From Runella sp. CRIBMP (lineage in GTDB: Bacteria > Bacteroidota > Bacteroidia > Cytophagales > Spirosomataceae), in assembly GCF_009905605.1 (NCBI RefSeq), contig NZ_JAAAKZ010000003.1:797763-861762 (forward strand): 64,000 bases of DNA, given 5' to 3'. The first letter of the stretch is position 1, and each line of letters begins with the position of its first letter. Both the position numbers and the translations under genes were made by a program. The notes beneath the pieces are model-generated. The model had not been told where the DNA came from. It made no database searches and worked only from the letters and a program-made list of their open reading frames with translations. Below are positions 1-9,100 of this stretch, piece after piece.

Positions 1-1349
1 AGCACAATTCCTACTACTGCCAGTAGTGATTCGCTAAAAGCAACGGAGGTATAAACGCCTTCGGGACCCATCTTAAGTTGTTTTGCAAGGATGTATGCCA
101 GTGGAATTTCGACGGCCCAAAAACAAAATAGGTTCATCAGCGTAGGCGTCAGGGTATCGCCAGCGCCGTTGAATGATTGGCTGATGACCATCCCATACGC
201 AAAAAACAGGTAGCCTAGGCAAACGATTCGTAAGCAGTTGACGCCCGTATTGACGGTTACGGGGTCGGCATTGAACCACGATATAATGGGGCGGGAAAAA
301 ATGAAAAAGACGAGTGCAATAACGGCCAGAAAAAGAAAGTTCAAAAAAGCCGCCCGCCAAACCGAGGCTTCGGCGCGGTCGGGCTTGTTGGCTCCGAGGT
401 TTTGTCCTACCAGCGTGGCGGCGGCATTGGCCATACCCCACGAAGGCAAAATTGTGAACACAATGATGCGGATGGCAATGGTATACCCCGCCACAATGCT
501 TGGGCCAAAATCAGAGAGGATGCGCGTCAGGAATACCCAACTCGCGGAGGAAATCAAAAACTGACCTGTTCCGCCTGCGGCTACGCTTAGTAAATTACGA
601 ATGATGGCTATATTGACTTTAAATTGGGTAGCCAATACTTGAATGGTTCCTGTGGTTTTGGCGAGTGCATTTAATTGGTATAATACGCCTACGGTACGGC
701 CGATGGTAGTTGCCATTGCTGAGCCTGCCACGCCAAACGCAGGCACGGGCCCCCAACCAAAAATGAATAGAGGACAAAGCAAAATATTGATTCCGTTGGC
801 AATCCATAGTGAGCGCATGGCAACGGCGGCATCACCGCCGCCGCGTAGCACGCCACTCAACGTATAGAGGAGCATAATGGCTGGGCTGCTCGCAAAAATA
901 ATCCTTGTAAAGTTGGCCCCCGAAGCAATCAGCACCGAAGAGCCTCCCATGGCGCGTAAAATAGCCTCAGCACCCAAAAAACCGCCAAGTCCCATGGCCA
1001 TGCCCAATCCCAATGAAACCAGAATAACCTGGGCGGCTGCGTGACCAGCTTCAATAAACTGTTTTTCGCCCACTCGCCTTGCTACAATGGCCGTGGCTGC
1101 GGTGCTTAGACCGATGGCAACGGAGTACACGAGCGTAAGCACCGACTCCGTAAGACCTACGGTTGCGATGGCATCGGTGCTGATTTTGGAAACAAAAAAT
1201 ACATCTACTACCGCAAACAAGGATTCCATGACCATTTCGAGAATCATGGGAACTGACAACAGAAAAATAGCGCGATTAATACTTCCAGAGGTGTATTCCT
1301 GTTCTTCGCCTTTGAGGGCTTGAAGTAATAACGTAAAGAATTTTTGCAT
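1..1349 (-). CDS. MATE family efflux transporter (3' end cut by window)
   Basis: Reading the minus strand from the ATG at 1349 gives about 449 codons without a stop, and the frame runs off the window edge, so the C-terminus is missing. The protein begins MQKFFTLLLQALKGEEQEY and is very hydrophobic, with about ten membrane-spanning stretches. Typical MATE features are visible: an early segment SVPMILEMVMESLF, then FVSKISTDAIATVGL, and a second half repeating the pattern after about residue 240. MATE proteins expel cationic drugs or metabolites across the inner membrane using a Na+ or H+ gradient. The substrate cannot be read from the sequence. It lies 62 bp downstream of the WD40 gene on the same strand and could be co-transcribed. 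Family call is confident; substrate unknown. Confidence 0.88.
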   Translation of the reverse strand, partial: MQKFFTLLLQALKGEEQEYTSGSINRAIFLLSVPMILEMVMESLFAVVDVFFVSKISTDAIATVGLTESVLTLVYSVAIGLSTAATAIVARRVGEKQFIEAGHAAAQVILVSLGLGMAMGLGGFLGAEAILRAMGGSSVLIASGANFTRIIFASSPAIMLLYTLSGVLRGGGDAAVAMRSLWIANGINILLCPLFIFGWGPVPAFGVAGSAMATTIGRTVGVLYQLNALAKTTGTIQVLATQFKVNIAIIRNLLSVAAGGTGQFLISSASWVFLTRILSDFGPSIVAGYTIAIRIIVFTILPSWGMANAAATLVGQNLGANKPDRAEASVWRAAFLNFLFLAVIALVFFIFSRPIISWFNADPVTVNTGVNCLRIVCLGYLFFAYGMVISQSFNGAGDTLTPTLMNLFCFWAVEIPLAYILAKQLKMGPEGVYTSVAFSESLLAVVGIV

Positions 1350-1411
1350 GGCTGTAAATGAGAGCATTTCGTCGATTAGAACGATGAACCAAAACCGTTC
1401 AAAACACAAAT

Positions 1412-2326
1412 TTACAAACTTTTTATATCCCACACCGAAATTCGTTTGTCATCGCTTGCCGAAACCAGCTGATTATCAAACGTTGACCAAAGAAGTTTGT
1501 TGATAGATGTGCCGTGCCCCGCGTGTCGTGCGCGGTCGATGACTTTGAGTAGTTTAAAGGTAGTGGCGTCCCATACTTTAATAGATTTGTCCATGCTACA
1601 AGTAGCCAGCCATTGCGCATCGGGGCTGTAAACTACGTGATTGATGGCAAAAAGATGCGCTACAACATCCTGATGCAAGCTATACTTTTCGGACACGTCC
1701 CAGACTTTGAGGTGCGCATCCCGACTACCAGAAATCAAAAATCGCCCGTCGGGAGAATATTGTAGGGTAAACACCGAATTGGTATGTGATACTAAGGTAT
1801 AATGCAATACATGCTCGTCCAGTCCAAATATCCGGATGGTATGGTCACTGTACCCTACCGCGAGTTCGCGGGTGTGTGGGTTGATGCTGATACAACGGGC
1901 GCTTTGATTGGAGGCTTTCAAGTGCTTACGAACCGCAAATTGGTCTTTGTCCATGATTAACACTACGCCGTCTGATAGTCCAATAAAAGCTTGATTTTCA
2001 AAGAATTGAATATCGAAAATGGTGGCAGAGGTCAGGCGAATGGATGACACAACCAGCTTCTCATACGGTGCTATGCGTTGAATTCCTTCGTAGTTTTGTC
2101 CTACCCACAGTTGGTTTTTAACCGAATCATACGCCATAGAATATACCGAAGCGGGTACTTGTGCTACCACTTCTCCCCAATCTGGACGGGTCAAATCCCA
2201 ATGTACAACCAGGCCATCGCCCGCTGCCGAGAAAAAATGGTGCGGTTGGAGGGCAGGTTGGAGGGCGTAAACACAATCTCGGTGTCCGGAAAATGTATCT
2301 ATTTTTTGAACTTGAATTTTCGTCAT
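1412..2326 (-). CDS. WD40-repeat protein, single seven-bladed propeller
   Basis: 304 aa, ATG start at 2326. There is no signal peptide, so it is probably cytoplasmic. Seven repeat units are readable, several ending in the WD pair or a variant: VVHWDL, IRIFGL, LKVWDV, IKVWDA and ISVWDI. GH-type turns open the units (SGHRDC, VSHTNS, VAHLFA, AGHGTS). The length fits one closed seven-bladed propeller and nothing else, so the protein is likely a scaffold rather than an enzyme. It is transcribed divergently from the phosphopantetheinyl transferase gene, and the MATE gene follows it on the same strand. The partner proteins are unknown. Confidence 0.85.
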   Translation of the reverse strand: MTKIQVQKIDTFSGHRDCVYALQPALQPHHFFSAAGDGLVVHWDLTRPDWGEVVAQVPASVYSMAYDSVKNQLWVGQNYEGIQRIAPYEKLVVSSIRLTSATIFDIQFFENQAFIGLSDGVVLIMDKDQFAVRKHLKASNQSARCISINPHTRELAVGYSDHTIRIFGLDEHVLHYTLVSHTNSVFTLQYSPDGRFLISGSRDAHLKVWDVSEKYSLHQDVVAHLFAINHVVYSPDAQWLATCSMDKSIKVWDATTFKLLKVIDRARHAGHGTSINKLLWSTFDNQLVSASDDKRISVWDIKSL

Positions 2327-2341
2327 GGCATAAATGAACTC

Positions 2342-2356
2342 CCAACCTGAGGTTGG
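2342..2356. promoter_or_regulatory. 15-bp perfect dyad between divergent genes
   Basis: CCAACCT-g-AGGTTGG has 7-bp arms around one base. It sits between the WD40 start (2326, minus) and the PPTase start (2423, plus). It overlaps the -33 half of the predicted PPTase promoter, where an operator would be expected. No regulator is known; this is inference from symmetry and position. Confidence 0.35.
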
Positions 2357-2384
2357 ATAAGTATAAAATTACGGGCTATATTTA
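2352..2384 (+). promoter_or_regulatory. Possible Bacteroidota-type promoter for the PPTase gene
   Basis: GTTG at 2352-2355, a 21-bp spacer, then TATATTTA at 2377-2384. The last base differs from the Bacteroidota TAnnTTTG consensus. The ATG lies 39 bp further on. The spacing is right but the match is imperfect. Confidence 0.35.
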
Positions 2385-2422
2385 CGAATTACAATGAATA
2401 AGTACTTGATAACTCCTTTATA

Positions 2423-3058
2423 ATGCCGCTGGTTCGTCAATGGACAGTTTTTGATGACTGTGAAATTTTAGTTTGGGAAATTGCCGAGGCTCCCGAAGTG
2501 TTGCTTCAGAACGTGGTGGCGGAGGCCGAAGAGTGGGATGAATTCAAAACCATTTCTCACCCCCAAAAACAATTAGAGTGGCTGACTGGGCGGTATGTCA
2601 TGCAATTATTGGTGGAAAGTAAAGGTCTACCGTATGAAGGAATGGTGAAAGATGAATACGGAAAGCCTCATTTAAGACGCCGAATCGCCGAGATTTCTAT
2701 TACGCATACGGTTAAGTACGTGGGGGTTACGTTGCACCCTACCAAACCGCTCGGAATTGACATGGAACGCATGGCCGATAAACTGGCCCGCGTAGCACCG
2801 AAGTTTTTGTCAGAAAATGAAAAGTTGGAGGTACGGATGGAGCTTCCAAAATTAGTAACCTACTGGTGCGCCAAAGAGGCGCTGTATAAACTAGACGGTG
2901 TGCGGCGGCTTAACTTCAAAAATCATATTTTTGTCAAACCTTTTGGGGATAGCGATGCCTATGGGCAGGGCATGGTTTCTGTCCCCGAAATTTCCCAACA
3001 ATTACACCACTTGCATCGGTTTTGGGTGGAGGATTTCTGCGGAGTCGTGGCTATTTAA
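2423..3058 (+). CDS. 4'-phosphopantetheinyl transferase superfamily protein
   Basis: 211 aa. Enzymes of this family move 4'-phosphopantetheine from CoA to a serine of an acyl or peptidyl carrier protein. The diagnostic motifs are present: KPHL at residues 81-84, SITHT at 92-96, the metal-binding GIDMER at 111-116, and WCAKEALYK at 148-156. The size and motif order match Sfp/AcpT-type enzymes rather than the short AcpS type. No carrier protein or synthase gene is adjacent, so its target lies elsewhere. The ATG at 2423 is the only sensible start. It converges with the transglutaminase-like gene, with only about 15 bp between the two stops. Confidence 0.88.
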   Translation: MPLVRQWTVFDDCEILVWEIAEAPEVLLQNVVAEAEEWDEFKTISHPQKQLEWLTGRYVMQLLVESKGLPYEGMVKDEYGKPHLRRRIAEISITHTVKYVGVTLHPTKPLGIDMERMADKLARVAPKFLSENEKLEVRMELPKLVTYWCAKEALYKLDGVRRLNFKNHIFVKPFGDSDAYGQGMVSVPEISQQLHHLHRFWVEDFCGVVAI

Positions 3059-3072
3059 TAGATATTGTATGT

Positions 3073-3921
3073 TTATTCAGGCAAAGGTTCATTCAGAATT
3101 AAGGCCATTTTTTCTATTTCATTGACCTTGTCGGTATCTCCCGTTTTTTCAAACGCCAGAGTCAGATTGCGAAGCACGCGTTTGAGAATGTCAAGATTAC
3201 TGCAAGGTTGATAAAAAGTCTCGTTGGATTTTAGATTCAACTGGGCAATGTAGTGGTCAATGTCAGACCGCATAAACACCAGCCCTTTGTTAAAGACATT
3301 GATGTAAAACTGAATCGAATCCTGTTTGTACGTCAGAACAAATAGATTGGGCAAATTGACACCATAAACGGGCATATTGAGCCGCTGCGCAATAATCATG
3401 TAGATACAGCAAAGGGAAATCGGATTCCCTTTTTTTGTTTCCAACACCACGTTAATCATGGAATTGCCGGCCGAATGGAAATTTTTGGTATTCGAGCCAA
3501 ACTTTAATTTCGAGAAAAAAACGTGGTTCAAGGCCCGAATTTGGTCGATTGGGTGCATATCAATCTTAAATTCAAGCCAAGTTTCGTAGTAAAACTGTTC
3601 AAAATCAGCGCGAATTTTTTCCAGCGAAAGGTCCGGATACTGATAAGTAGCCACAATCCATAACCCCTCCAAGAGGTCGACGGCTCCGCCGTTGTACCAA
3701 TTGGTCAAGCGTTCGAGGGTCAATACGTATTGAAGTTCATGAATCAACTCCTCTATTTTTCGCTGTACGTCAGGGCTAAAGCCCGCACTCTCCCATTCAT
3801 TCTCTAAAAAAGGAATGATTTTGCCTCCCTGTTGCCGAATTTCGCGTTCAACCAAACGAGATACTTCCTTGTCGTCGTCGTCGAGTAGCGAAACCAGCGC
3901 TTTGATTTCTTGCTCTGTCAT
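3073..3921 (-). CDS. SirB1/transglutaminase-like family protein
   Basis: I prefer the ATG at 3921 (MTEQEIKALVSLL, 282 aa). A longer frame reaches 3978 but would leave only 36 bp to the divergent galE start. The first ~100 residues are helical and HEAT-like (REIRQQGGKIIPFLENEWE). The core carries GNPISLCCIYMIIAQRLNM followed by PVYGVNLPNLFVL, matching the GNPISL...YGVNxPGHF signature of the SirB1/Transglut_core2 family. The typical G-H of that second motif is N-L here. The role of this widespread family is poorly known; a protease or transglutaminase activity should not be assumed. It is probably a cytoplasmic protein. Confidence 0.75.
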   Translation of the reverse strand: MTEQEIKALVSLLDDDDKEVSRLVEREIRQQGGKIIPFLENEWESAGFSPDVQRKIEELIHELQYVLTLERLTNWYNGGAVDLLEGLWIVATYQYPDLSLEKIRADFEQFYYETWLEFKIDMHPIDQIRALNHVFFSKLKFGSNTKNFHSAGNSMINVVLETKKGNPISLCCIYMIIAQRLNMPVYGVNLPNLFVLTYKQDSIQFYINVFNKGLVFMRSDIDHYIAQLNLKSNETFYQPCSNLDILKRVLRNLTLAFEKTGDTDKVNEIEKMALILNEPLPE

Positions 3922-3984
3922 ACGGTATGATTTGGCGTTGTTGGCGATAAATAAAAACAATTTTTTTTCAGCGCCCAAATTTTA

Positions 3985-3992
3985 TAGTTTTG
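3985..3992 (+). promoter_or_regulatory. TAnnTTTG promoter element of galE
   Basis: TAGTTTTG matches TAnnTTTG exactly and ends 22 bp before the galE ATG, implying a short leader. No clear TTTG lies 19-21 bp upstream; there is only a T-run. Confidence 0.4.
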
Positions 3993-4014
3993 TTACTCAC
4001 TTTTTGCTCAATAT

Positions 4015-5034
4015 ATGAAAATATTAGTCACAGGCGGGGCGGGTTTTATTGGCTCACATACAGTCGTTGAATTACAAAAATCGGGTTTTGAACCCATTAT
4101 TGTTGACAATTTTAGCAATTCAGAGGAAAAAGTATTGGAAGGCCTCGAAAAAATAATTGGTAAGCCAGTTGTTTGCTATAAAGCTGATTGCAACGATGAA
4201 GCAGCGTTGCGTGCGCTTTTTGAAAAGGAAAAAATTGGGGGAGTAATTCATTTTGCGGCCAACAAAGCCGTGGGAGAATCGGTCGAGAATCCGCTTCTTT
4301 ATTACGGAAACAACATTGGTACTACGGTTCTTTTATTAAAATTAATGAAAGAGTACGGGGTGCATAATTTCGTTTTTTCTTCTTCGTGTACGGTTTATGG
4401 CCAACCTGACCATCTGCCCGTAACGGAGGCTACGCCGCGTCAGGAAGCGGCTTCGCCGTACGGCAACACCAAGAAAATATGCGAAGATATCATCCGTGAT
4501 TTTATCTTTTCTAAGCCCGCCATGAAGGCTATTGCGTTGCGTTATTTTAATCCTGTGGGTGCCCACGAAACGGCCGAAATAGGGGAGTTGCCGCGCGGAG
4601 TTCCGAGCAATTTGGTTCCTTATATTACCCAAACTGCGGCGGGTTTGCGTCAAAAATTGACCGTTTTTGGCAGTGATTACAATACCCCTGATGGTACCTG
4701 TATTCGTGATTTCATTCACGTAGTAGATTTGGCCAAAGCGCACGTAAAAGCGTTGGAACTGCTGGCGGGCGTGCAGGAAGAAAACTTCTATGATGTATTT
4801 AATATTGGTACGGGCGAGGGAGTGACGGTGTTGCAGTTGATTAAGACGTTTGAAGAAGTAAATAACATTAAATTAAATTACAGCATTGGGCCGCGTCGCC
4901 CGGGCGATGTAGAACAAATTTATGCCCAGGTCGATAAGTCGCGGGAGGTGATGAAATGGCAAACCGAAAAATCGCTGGAAGATTCACTGCGGGACGCATG
5001 GCGTTGGGAACAAAAATTAGCAACACGCAAATAG
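4015..5034 (+). CDS. galE: UDP-glucose 4-epimerase
   Basis: 339 aa, the usual GalE length. GalE interconverts UDP-glucose and UDP-galactose in the cytoplasm, feeding galactose use and cell-surface polysaccharides. The Rossmann NAD-binding motif GGAGFIGSH is at residues 7-15. The catalytic Ser/Tyr/Lys set of extended short-chain dehydrogenases is present: SSSCTVYG around residue 124, and YGNTK with Tyr149 and Lys153. The motif HFAANKAVGESV (79-90) is also typical of GalE. It lies 44 bp before rfbB on the same strand with no terminator between, so the two are probably one nucleotide-sugar operon. Confidence 0.95.
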   Translation: MKILVTGGAGFIGSHTVVELQKSGFEPIIVDNFSNSEEKVLEGLEKIIGKPVVCYKADCNDEAALRALFEKEKIGGVIHFAANKAVGESVENPLLYYGNNIGTTVLLLKLMKEYGVHNFVFSSSCTVYGQPDHLPVTEATPRQEAASPYGNTKKICEDIIRDFIFSKPAMKAIALRYFNPVGAHETAEIGELPRGVPSNLVPYITQTAAGLRQKLTVFGSDYNTPDGTCIRDFIHVVDLAKAHVKALELLAGVQEENFYDVFNIGTGEGVTVLQLIKTFEEVNNIKLNYSIGPRRPGDVEQIYAQVDKSREVMKWQTEKSLEDSLRDAWRWEQKLATRK

Positions 5035-5078
5035 TTTATATAAAGCTTTAGAATATCCGAATTTTATTCTCAACAACT

Positions 5079-6134
5079 ATGCAAAAAATACTTATTACGG
5101 GGGGCGCTGGTTTTATTGGGTCGCATGTGGTACGACGGTTTGTGACCAACTATCCCACCACCCAAATTGTCAATTTAGACGCCCTTACCTACGCGGGTAA
5201 TTTAGCTAACCTGACAGATATAGAAAGCCAACCCAATTATACGTTTGTAAAAGGGGACATTACAGACGCGGCGTTTATTGATGAACTTTTCAAAACGCAT
5301 GATTTCACGGGGGTTGTTCATTTGGCGGCCGAGTCGCACGTCGACCGTTCTATTTCCGACCCGATGGCGTTTGTGATGACCAACGTAATTGGCACGGTAA
5401 ATTTGCTCAATGCGGCTCGTATTGCTTGGAAAGGAAAAGAGGAAGGGCGACGTTTTTATCACGTTTCGACCGACGAAGTCTACGGAGAACTTCACGATCC
5501 GAAGGAGTTTTTTGTGGAAACGACCAGCTATGACCCACGGTCGCCGTATTCAGCATCGAAAGCTTCTTCCGACCATTTTGTGCGGGCGTACCATAACACG
5601 TACAAATTGCCCGTGGTGATTTCCAATTGTTCCAACAATTACGGTCCAAATCATTTTCCCGAAAAGCTAATTCCTTTGATGATTAACAATATTCAGAACA
5701 ATAAGCCGCTTCCCGTTTATGGAAAAGGTGAGAATGTTCGGGATTGGTTGTACGTCGAAGACCATGCACGCGCCATTGATTTGATTTTTCATGAAGGTGT
5801 AAACGGAGAAACGTATAATATTGGTGGTTGCAATGAGTGGAAAAACCTTGATTTGGTATTTCTGTTGTGTAAATTAATGGATGAGAAATTAGGAAGACCC
5901 GAAGGTACATCGGTACAGTTGATTACTTACGTCACCGACCGTGCTGGCCATGATTTGCGCTATGCCATTGACCCGTCCAAGCTCATGAATGAATTGGGCT
6001 GGAAACCTTCGGTTACGTTTGAAGAAGGACTGGAGAAAACCGTGCAATGGTATTTGGATAATCAAAAATGGCTAGAAAATGTCACTTCTGGTAATTATCA
6101 AAAATATTATGACGGGATGTATGTAGACCGTTGA
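5079..6134 (+). CDS. rfbB: dTDP-glucose 4,6-dehydratase
   Basis: 351 aa. The enzyme dehydrates dTDP-glucose to dTDP-4-keto-6-deoxyglucose, the second step towards dTDP-L-rhamnose and other deoxysugars. NAD-binding GGAGFIGSHVV is at residues 8-18. The catalytic Thr-Asp-Glu is in HVSTDEVYGEL (131-133), and Tyr157/Lys161 sit in YSASK. CSNNYGP and RDWLYVEDHARA are also family hallmarks. No rfbA, rfbC or rfbD gene is adjacent, so the rest of the pathway must be elsewhere. A strong hairpin terminator follows the stop codon. Confidence 0.95.
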   Translation: MQKILITGGAGFIGSHVVRRFVTNYPTTQIVNLDALTYAGNLANLTDIESQPNYTFVKGDITDAAFIDELFKTHDFTGVVHLAAESHVDRSISDPMAFVMTNVIGTVNLLNAARIAWKGKEEGRRFYHVSTDEVYGELHDPKEFFVETTSYDPRSPYSASKASSDHFVRAYHNTYKLPVVISNCSNNYGPNHFPEKLIPLMINNIQNNKPLPVYGKGENVRDWLYVEDHARAIDLIFHEGVNGETYNIGGCNEWKNLDLVFLLCKLMDEKLGRPEGTSVQLITYVTDRAGHDLRYAIDPSKLMNELGWKPSVTFEEGLEKTVQWYLDNQKWLENVTSGNYQKYYDGMYVDR

Positions 6135-6150
6135 TAATCAAGAAAAGCGT

Positions 6151-6188
6151 AACAAAAAAGAGAGCCCCTAGGAGCTCTCTTTTTTGTT
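6151..6188. terminator. Bidirectional terminator between rfbB and the 1,580-aa surface protein
   Basis: Perfect 15-bp stem (6151-6165 with 6174-6188) and loop ccctagga. The left arm carries a run of six A and the right arm a run of six T, so it can stop transcription from both sides. It is a relative of the hairpin at 11496-11548, sharing the GAGAGC...GCTCTC core and the CCCTAGGA loop. Confidence 0.85.
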
Positions 6189-6199
6189 AGAAGCGGCAT

Positions 6200-9100
6200 T
6201 TAGATGTTTTTCCCTGCCTTTTTGGTTTGTTTAATCGTAAACGGAACGCAGATTTCTTCGGGGCAACAATTGTCGCCAGGCTCAATGATTACGGGGCAGC
6301 AGCCTTCAGCGGGGCAAGTATTATTGTTGGCCGTGAAGGTATACGTTCCTGTTTCAGTGAGTAGTACCTCATTTCCGCTGGCTATTGAGTTGGTTCCACC
6401 ATCTTTAAACCATTGAACATTCGTGTATTTAGCAGGGACGTTGGCCTGTACTTTCTCCCCTACACACAACTTAAGAGGAACGGTAAAACACTGGCGATCA
6501 ATGTCATCTTCTCCTTCTTGGGCATTATTTGGGGAGGAGTCTTTGTCTTTTTCGTTGGTTTTGCTGATTTCGGCGGTGTTGAAATGAACACCTTCCTGCA
6601 TGGCTTTTACCTTGTAGGTCAGCGTGACGGTATCACCGTTGGCGGCGATGTTTCCAATGGTCCATTTGATGACATTTCCGCTGATGTTGGCACTGCCTCG
6701 GCTGGCGTTGAATGTTCCGTTGAGCAACTGAATGGTGGTGGCAAGGGAGTCGGTTACCTCTACGCCCGAGGCATCGTTGGTAAACTCATTCCATACTTTG
6801 ATGGTATAAGTAAGGGTATCACCGATGCGGGCGATTTTGGTGCTGATGCTTTTCTTTAATGCCAAATCAATATCACAATTCTGGGCCGTGACGATGACGG
6901 CAGTGCGCGGTTGATTGATGCATTCGGGGGCACCTGTCAACGCTACATAGAAAGTGTCGGTAGCGCTTATGATACCAGTTGGTTTGAAAGAGAGTCCCGT
7001 TGCGAGTACAGACCCCCCTGTTGCGTTAGCGTACCAATTGGCCGTAACTCCGTCGAGATTGGTTCCGAAAAGAATGATTTTGAGGGTAGGGAGTGTATCT
7101 CCGATACAGGCCGTGGCATTTGGTGTAAGTAGATTAATCTGCGGACAACTACAATCCGGGGCAATAAAAGTGGTATCAAACACACAGTTGGCCCGTAGAC
7201 TGTCGGTTACAATCAAATTGGTCCCGTTGGGAATACCCGTTACGGTGTAGGGGTTGGTTCCAGAAAGTGTACCCGCGTTGATTTTTAAGCTACCATTTTT
7301 GTTAGTGATAGAGAAACTAACACTGTAGACGGCGGTGCTAGGCGAACAGATTGGGGTTGATGTAACAGTCCAAACAGGCTTGATACATGGGATAATCAAA
7401 GCAGCATCAATGGTTGGATTGTCTTTGGTGATGCCTGTTTCCAAAGTATTGATGTTGATGATTGGGCTTTCTGCCGTGGTTGGGTCAAAGTCGGAGTCAT
7501 TTGTGTCGTTACTGCTATTGCTCGTTATATCCTTTTTAGGGCTGATTTGGCAGGTGTCTGGCAAAGAATTGAGCACGATTTTGACTTTGTAATTACCTGA
7601 ATCCAGACCTGAGAAACCGTAAATTCCGTTGGTATCGGTGGTATCGGTGGCCAGTAAGGCGTCATTATTGTCATTGTTGAGCAGTTGCACAATTACTCCT
7701 TTCACGCCAGGTTCGTTGGCATCCTGAATACCATTATCGTTGATATCTTTCCAAATAAAGTCACCGATGCTTCCTTTGAGGCAGTTTTTGGTTTCGACGG
7801 CTACGGTATCGGCACAACCTGTATTTGAGTTAGTCAAAATAAATTGATAGATACCGATTGCATCCATGCCTGTTACGACACCCGAAGTGGGGTCGATGGC
7901 GGCTATCTTAGGTGTATTGCCGAGCTGAGTCCAAGTTTCGCCGTTTGCGGCGTCGGGCAAATCAATACTGGCAATGGTGTTACAAATGGCGTTGACACCT
8001 ATAATATCAGCACCGGCAATGGGTTTATCACCTACGGTTATCTGTACCGTGTCTGTACAGCCATCCACTGTGTAAACAAACTTAAAGGTTCCTGAAGTAT
8101 TTGTGGCAAAACTTACATTGGCTACACCAGCAGTAGTACTTCCCAAAGTGGCACCTGAGGGATTGGCAGGACTAGATTGGGCCGTCCAGCTACCCGTCGT
8201 TGGGCCAGTACCAGTCAGCGTTGCACTTGTTCCAGCACAAACTGTTTGTGAATTTCCCGCGTTGGGTTTAGGTTTGACAGTGATGGCAACATAAGCTGTA
8301 TCCGAACAGGTTGAACTGTTGCTTTCGCCAACAACGGCATAGTATCTGATTACGCCGTCGGCCGCTGGTAATTGAGCCACGCTTGGAATAAAGGTGGTTG
8401 AAGTGGCACCTGGGATAGCTGTTCCTAAGGAGGTAGATGGTAAATTATTGGCAATAGGGCCATACCATTTCTGAGAACTGACCGTTCCGGAAGTAATATT
8501 CATTGTAAAAGCCCCCGCCGTCTCTCCCTGACAAAGTATTTGCGCTGAAGTTGCCGTAATCACGGGTGTTATGCATTCCGTTACACCAATGTCCAATGTA
8601 TGATTGTTTTCACCATAGCTGCCTGTGGTATATGATATGGTAGCATCAGGGTTGATGTCGCTGTCTAGTCCATCGGTTGTTGCATCTTTTGTGCTAAAAG
8701 CCGTACAAGTTGCCAATGCTCCTGCTCCCAACGCTGTTTTTACTTTGATGCTGTAGGCGGTAGCAGGCAGTAGTGTAGTATCTGCTCCTGTGCCAACCCA
8801 AGCACTGCCTAAGCGGCTCTTACTGCTAAAATACCAAGTTCCGCTTTGTCCAGCTACGGTAGCAGTTGTAACCGTTGCAAGTAAGGTTTCTCCTTTATAG
8901 AGTTCAATCTCAACGCCGTTGATACCGTCTTCACCTGCATCCTGAATACCGTCATTATCACTGTCTTTCCAAACGCGGTTCCCGATTTCTAAAGGAGCTG
9001 GGTTACACAGTAGCTCAGGATCTCCCAGCCCACCTGCTTTACCAAAGTATTGTGGGTTGTCAGTTGCATTTGGTACAATGAGATATTGATCTGTTTTCGC

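Noticed and set aside
238..564. Plus-strand open frames inside the MATE gene
   Set aside because: The minus strand holds one long, clearly MATE-like frame through this whole stretch; the plus-strand frames are shadows without recognisable features.
6200..6330. T9SS type A sorting domain at the end of the large surface proteins
   Set aside because: The terminal residues are Cys-rich and end in KQTKKAGKNI, without the beta-strand pattern and conserved Gly/Lys of T9SS domains as I know them.
6413..7250. Plus-strand frames within the surface-protein gene
   Set aside because: They lie opposite a well-supported 1,580-codon gene, have odd composition and match no family.
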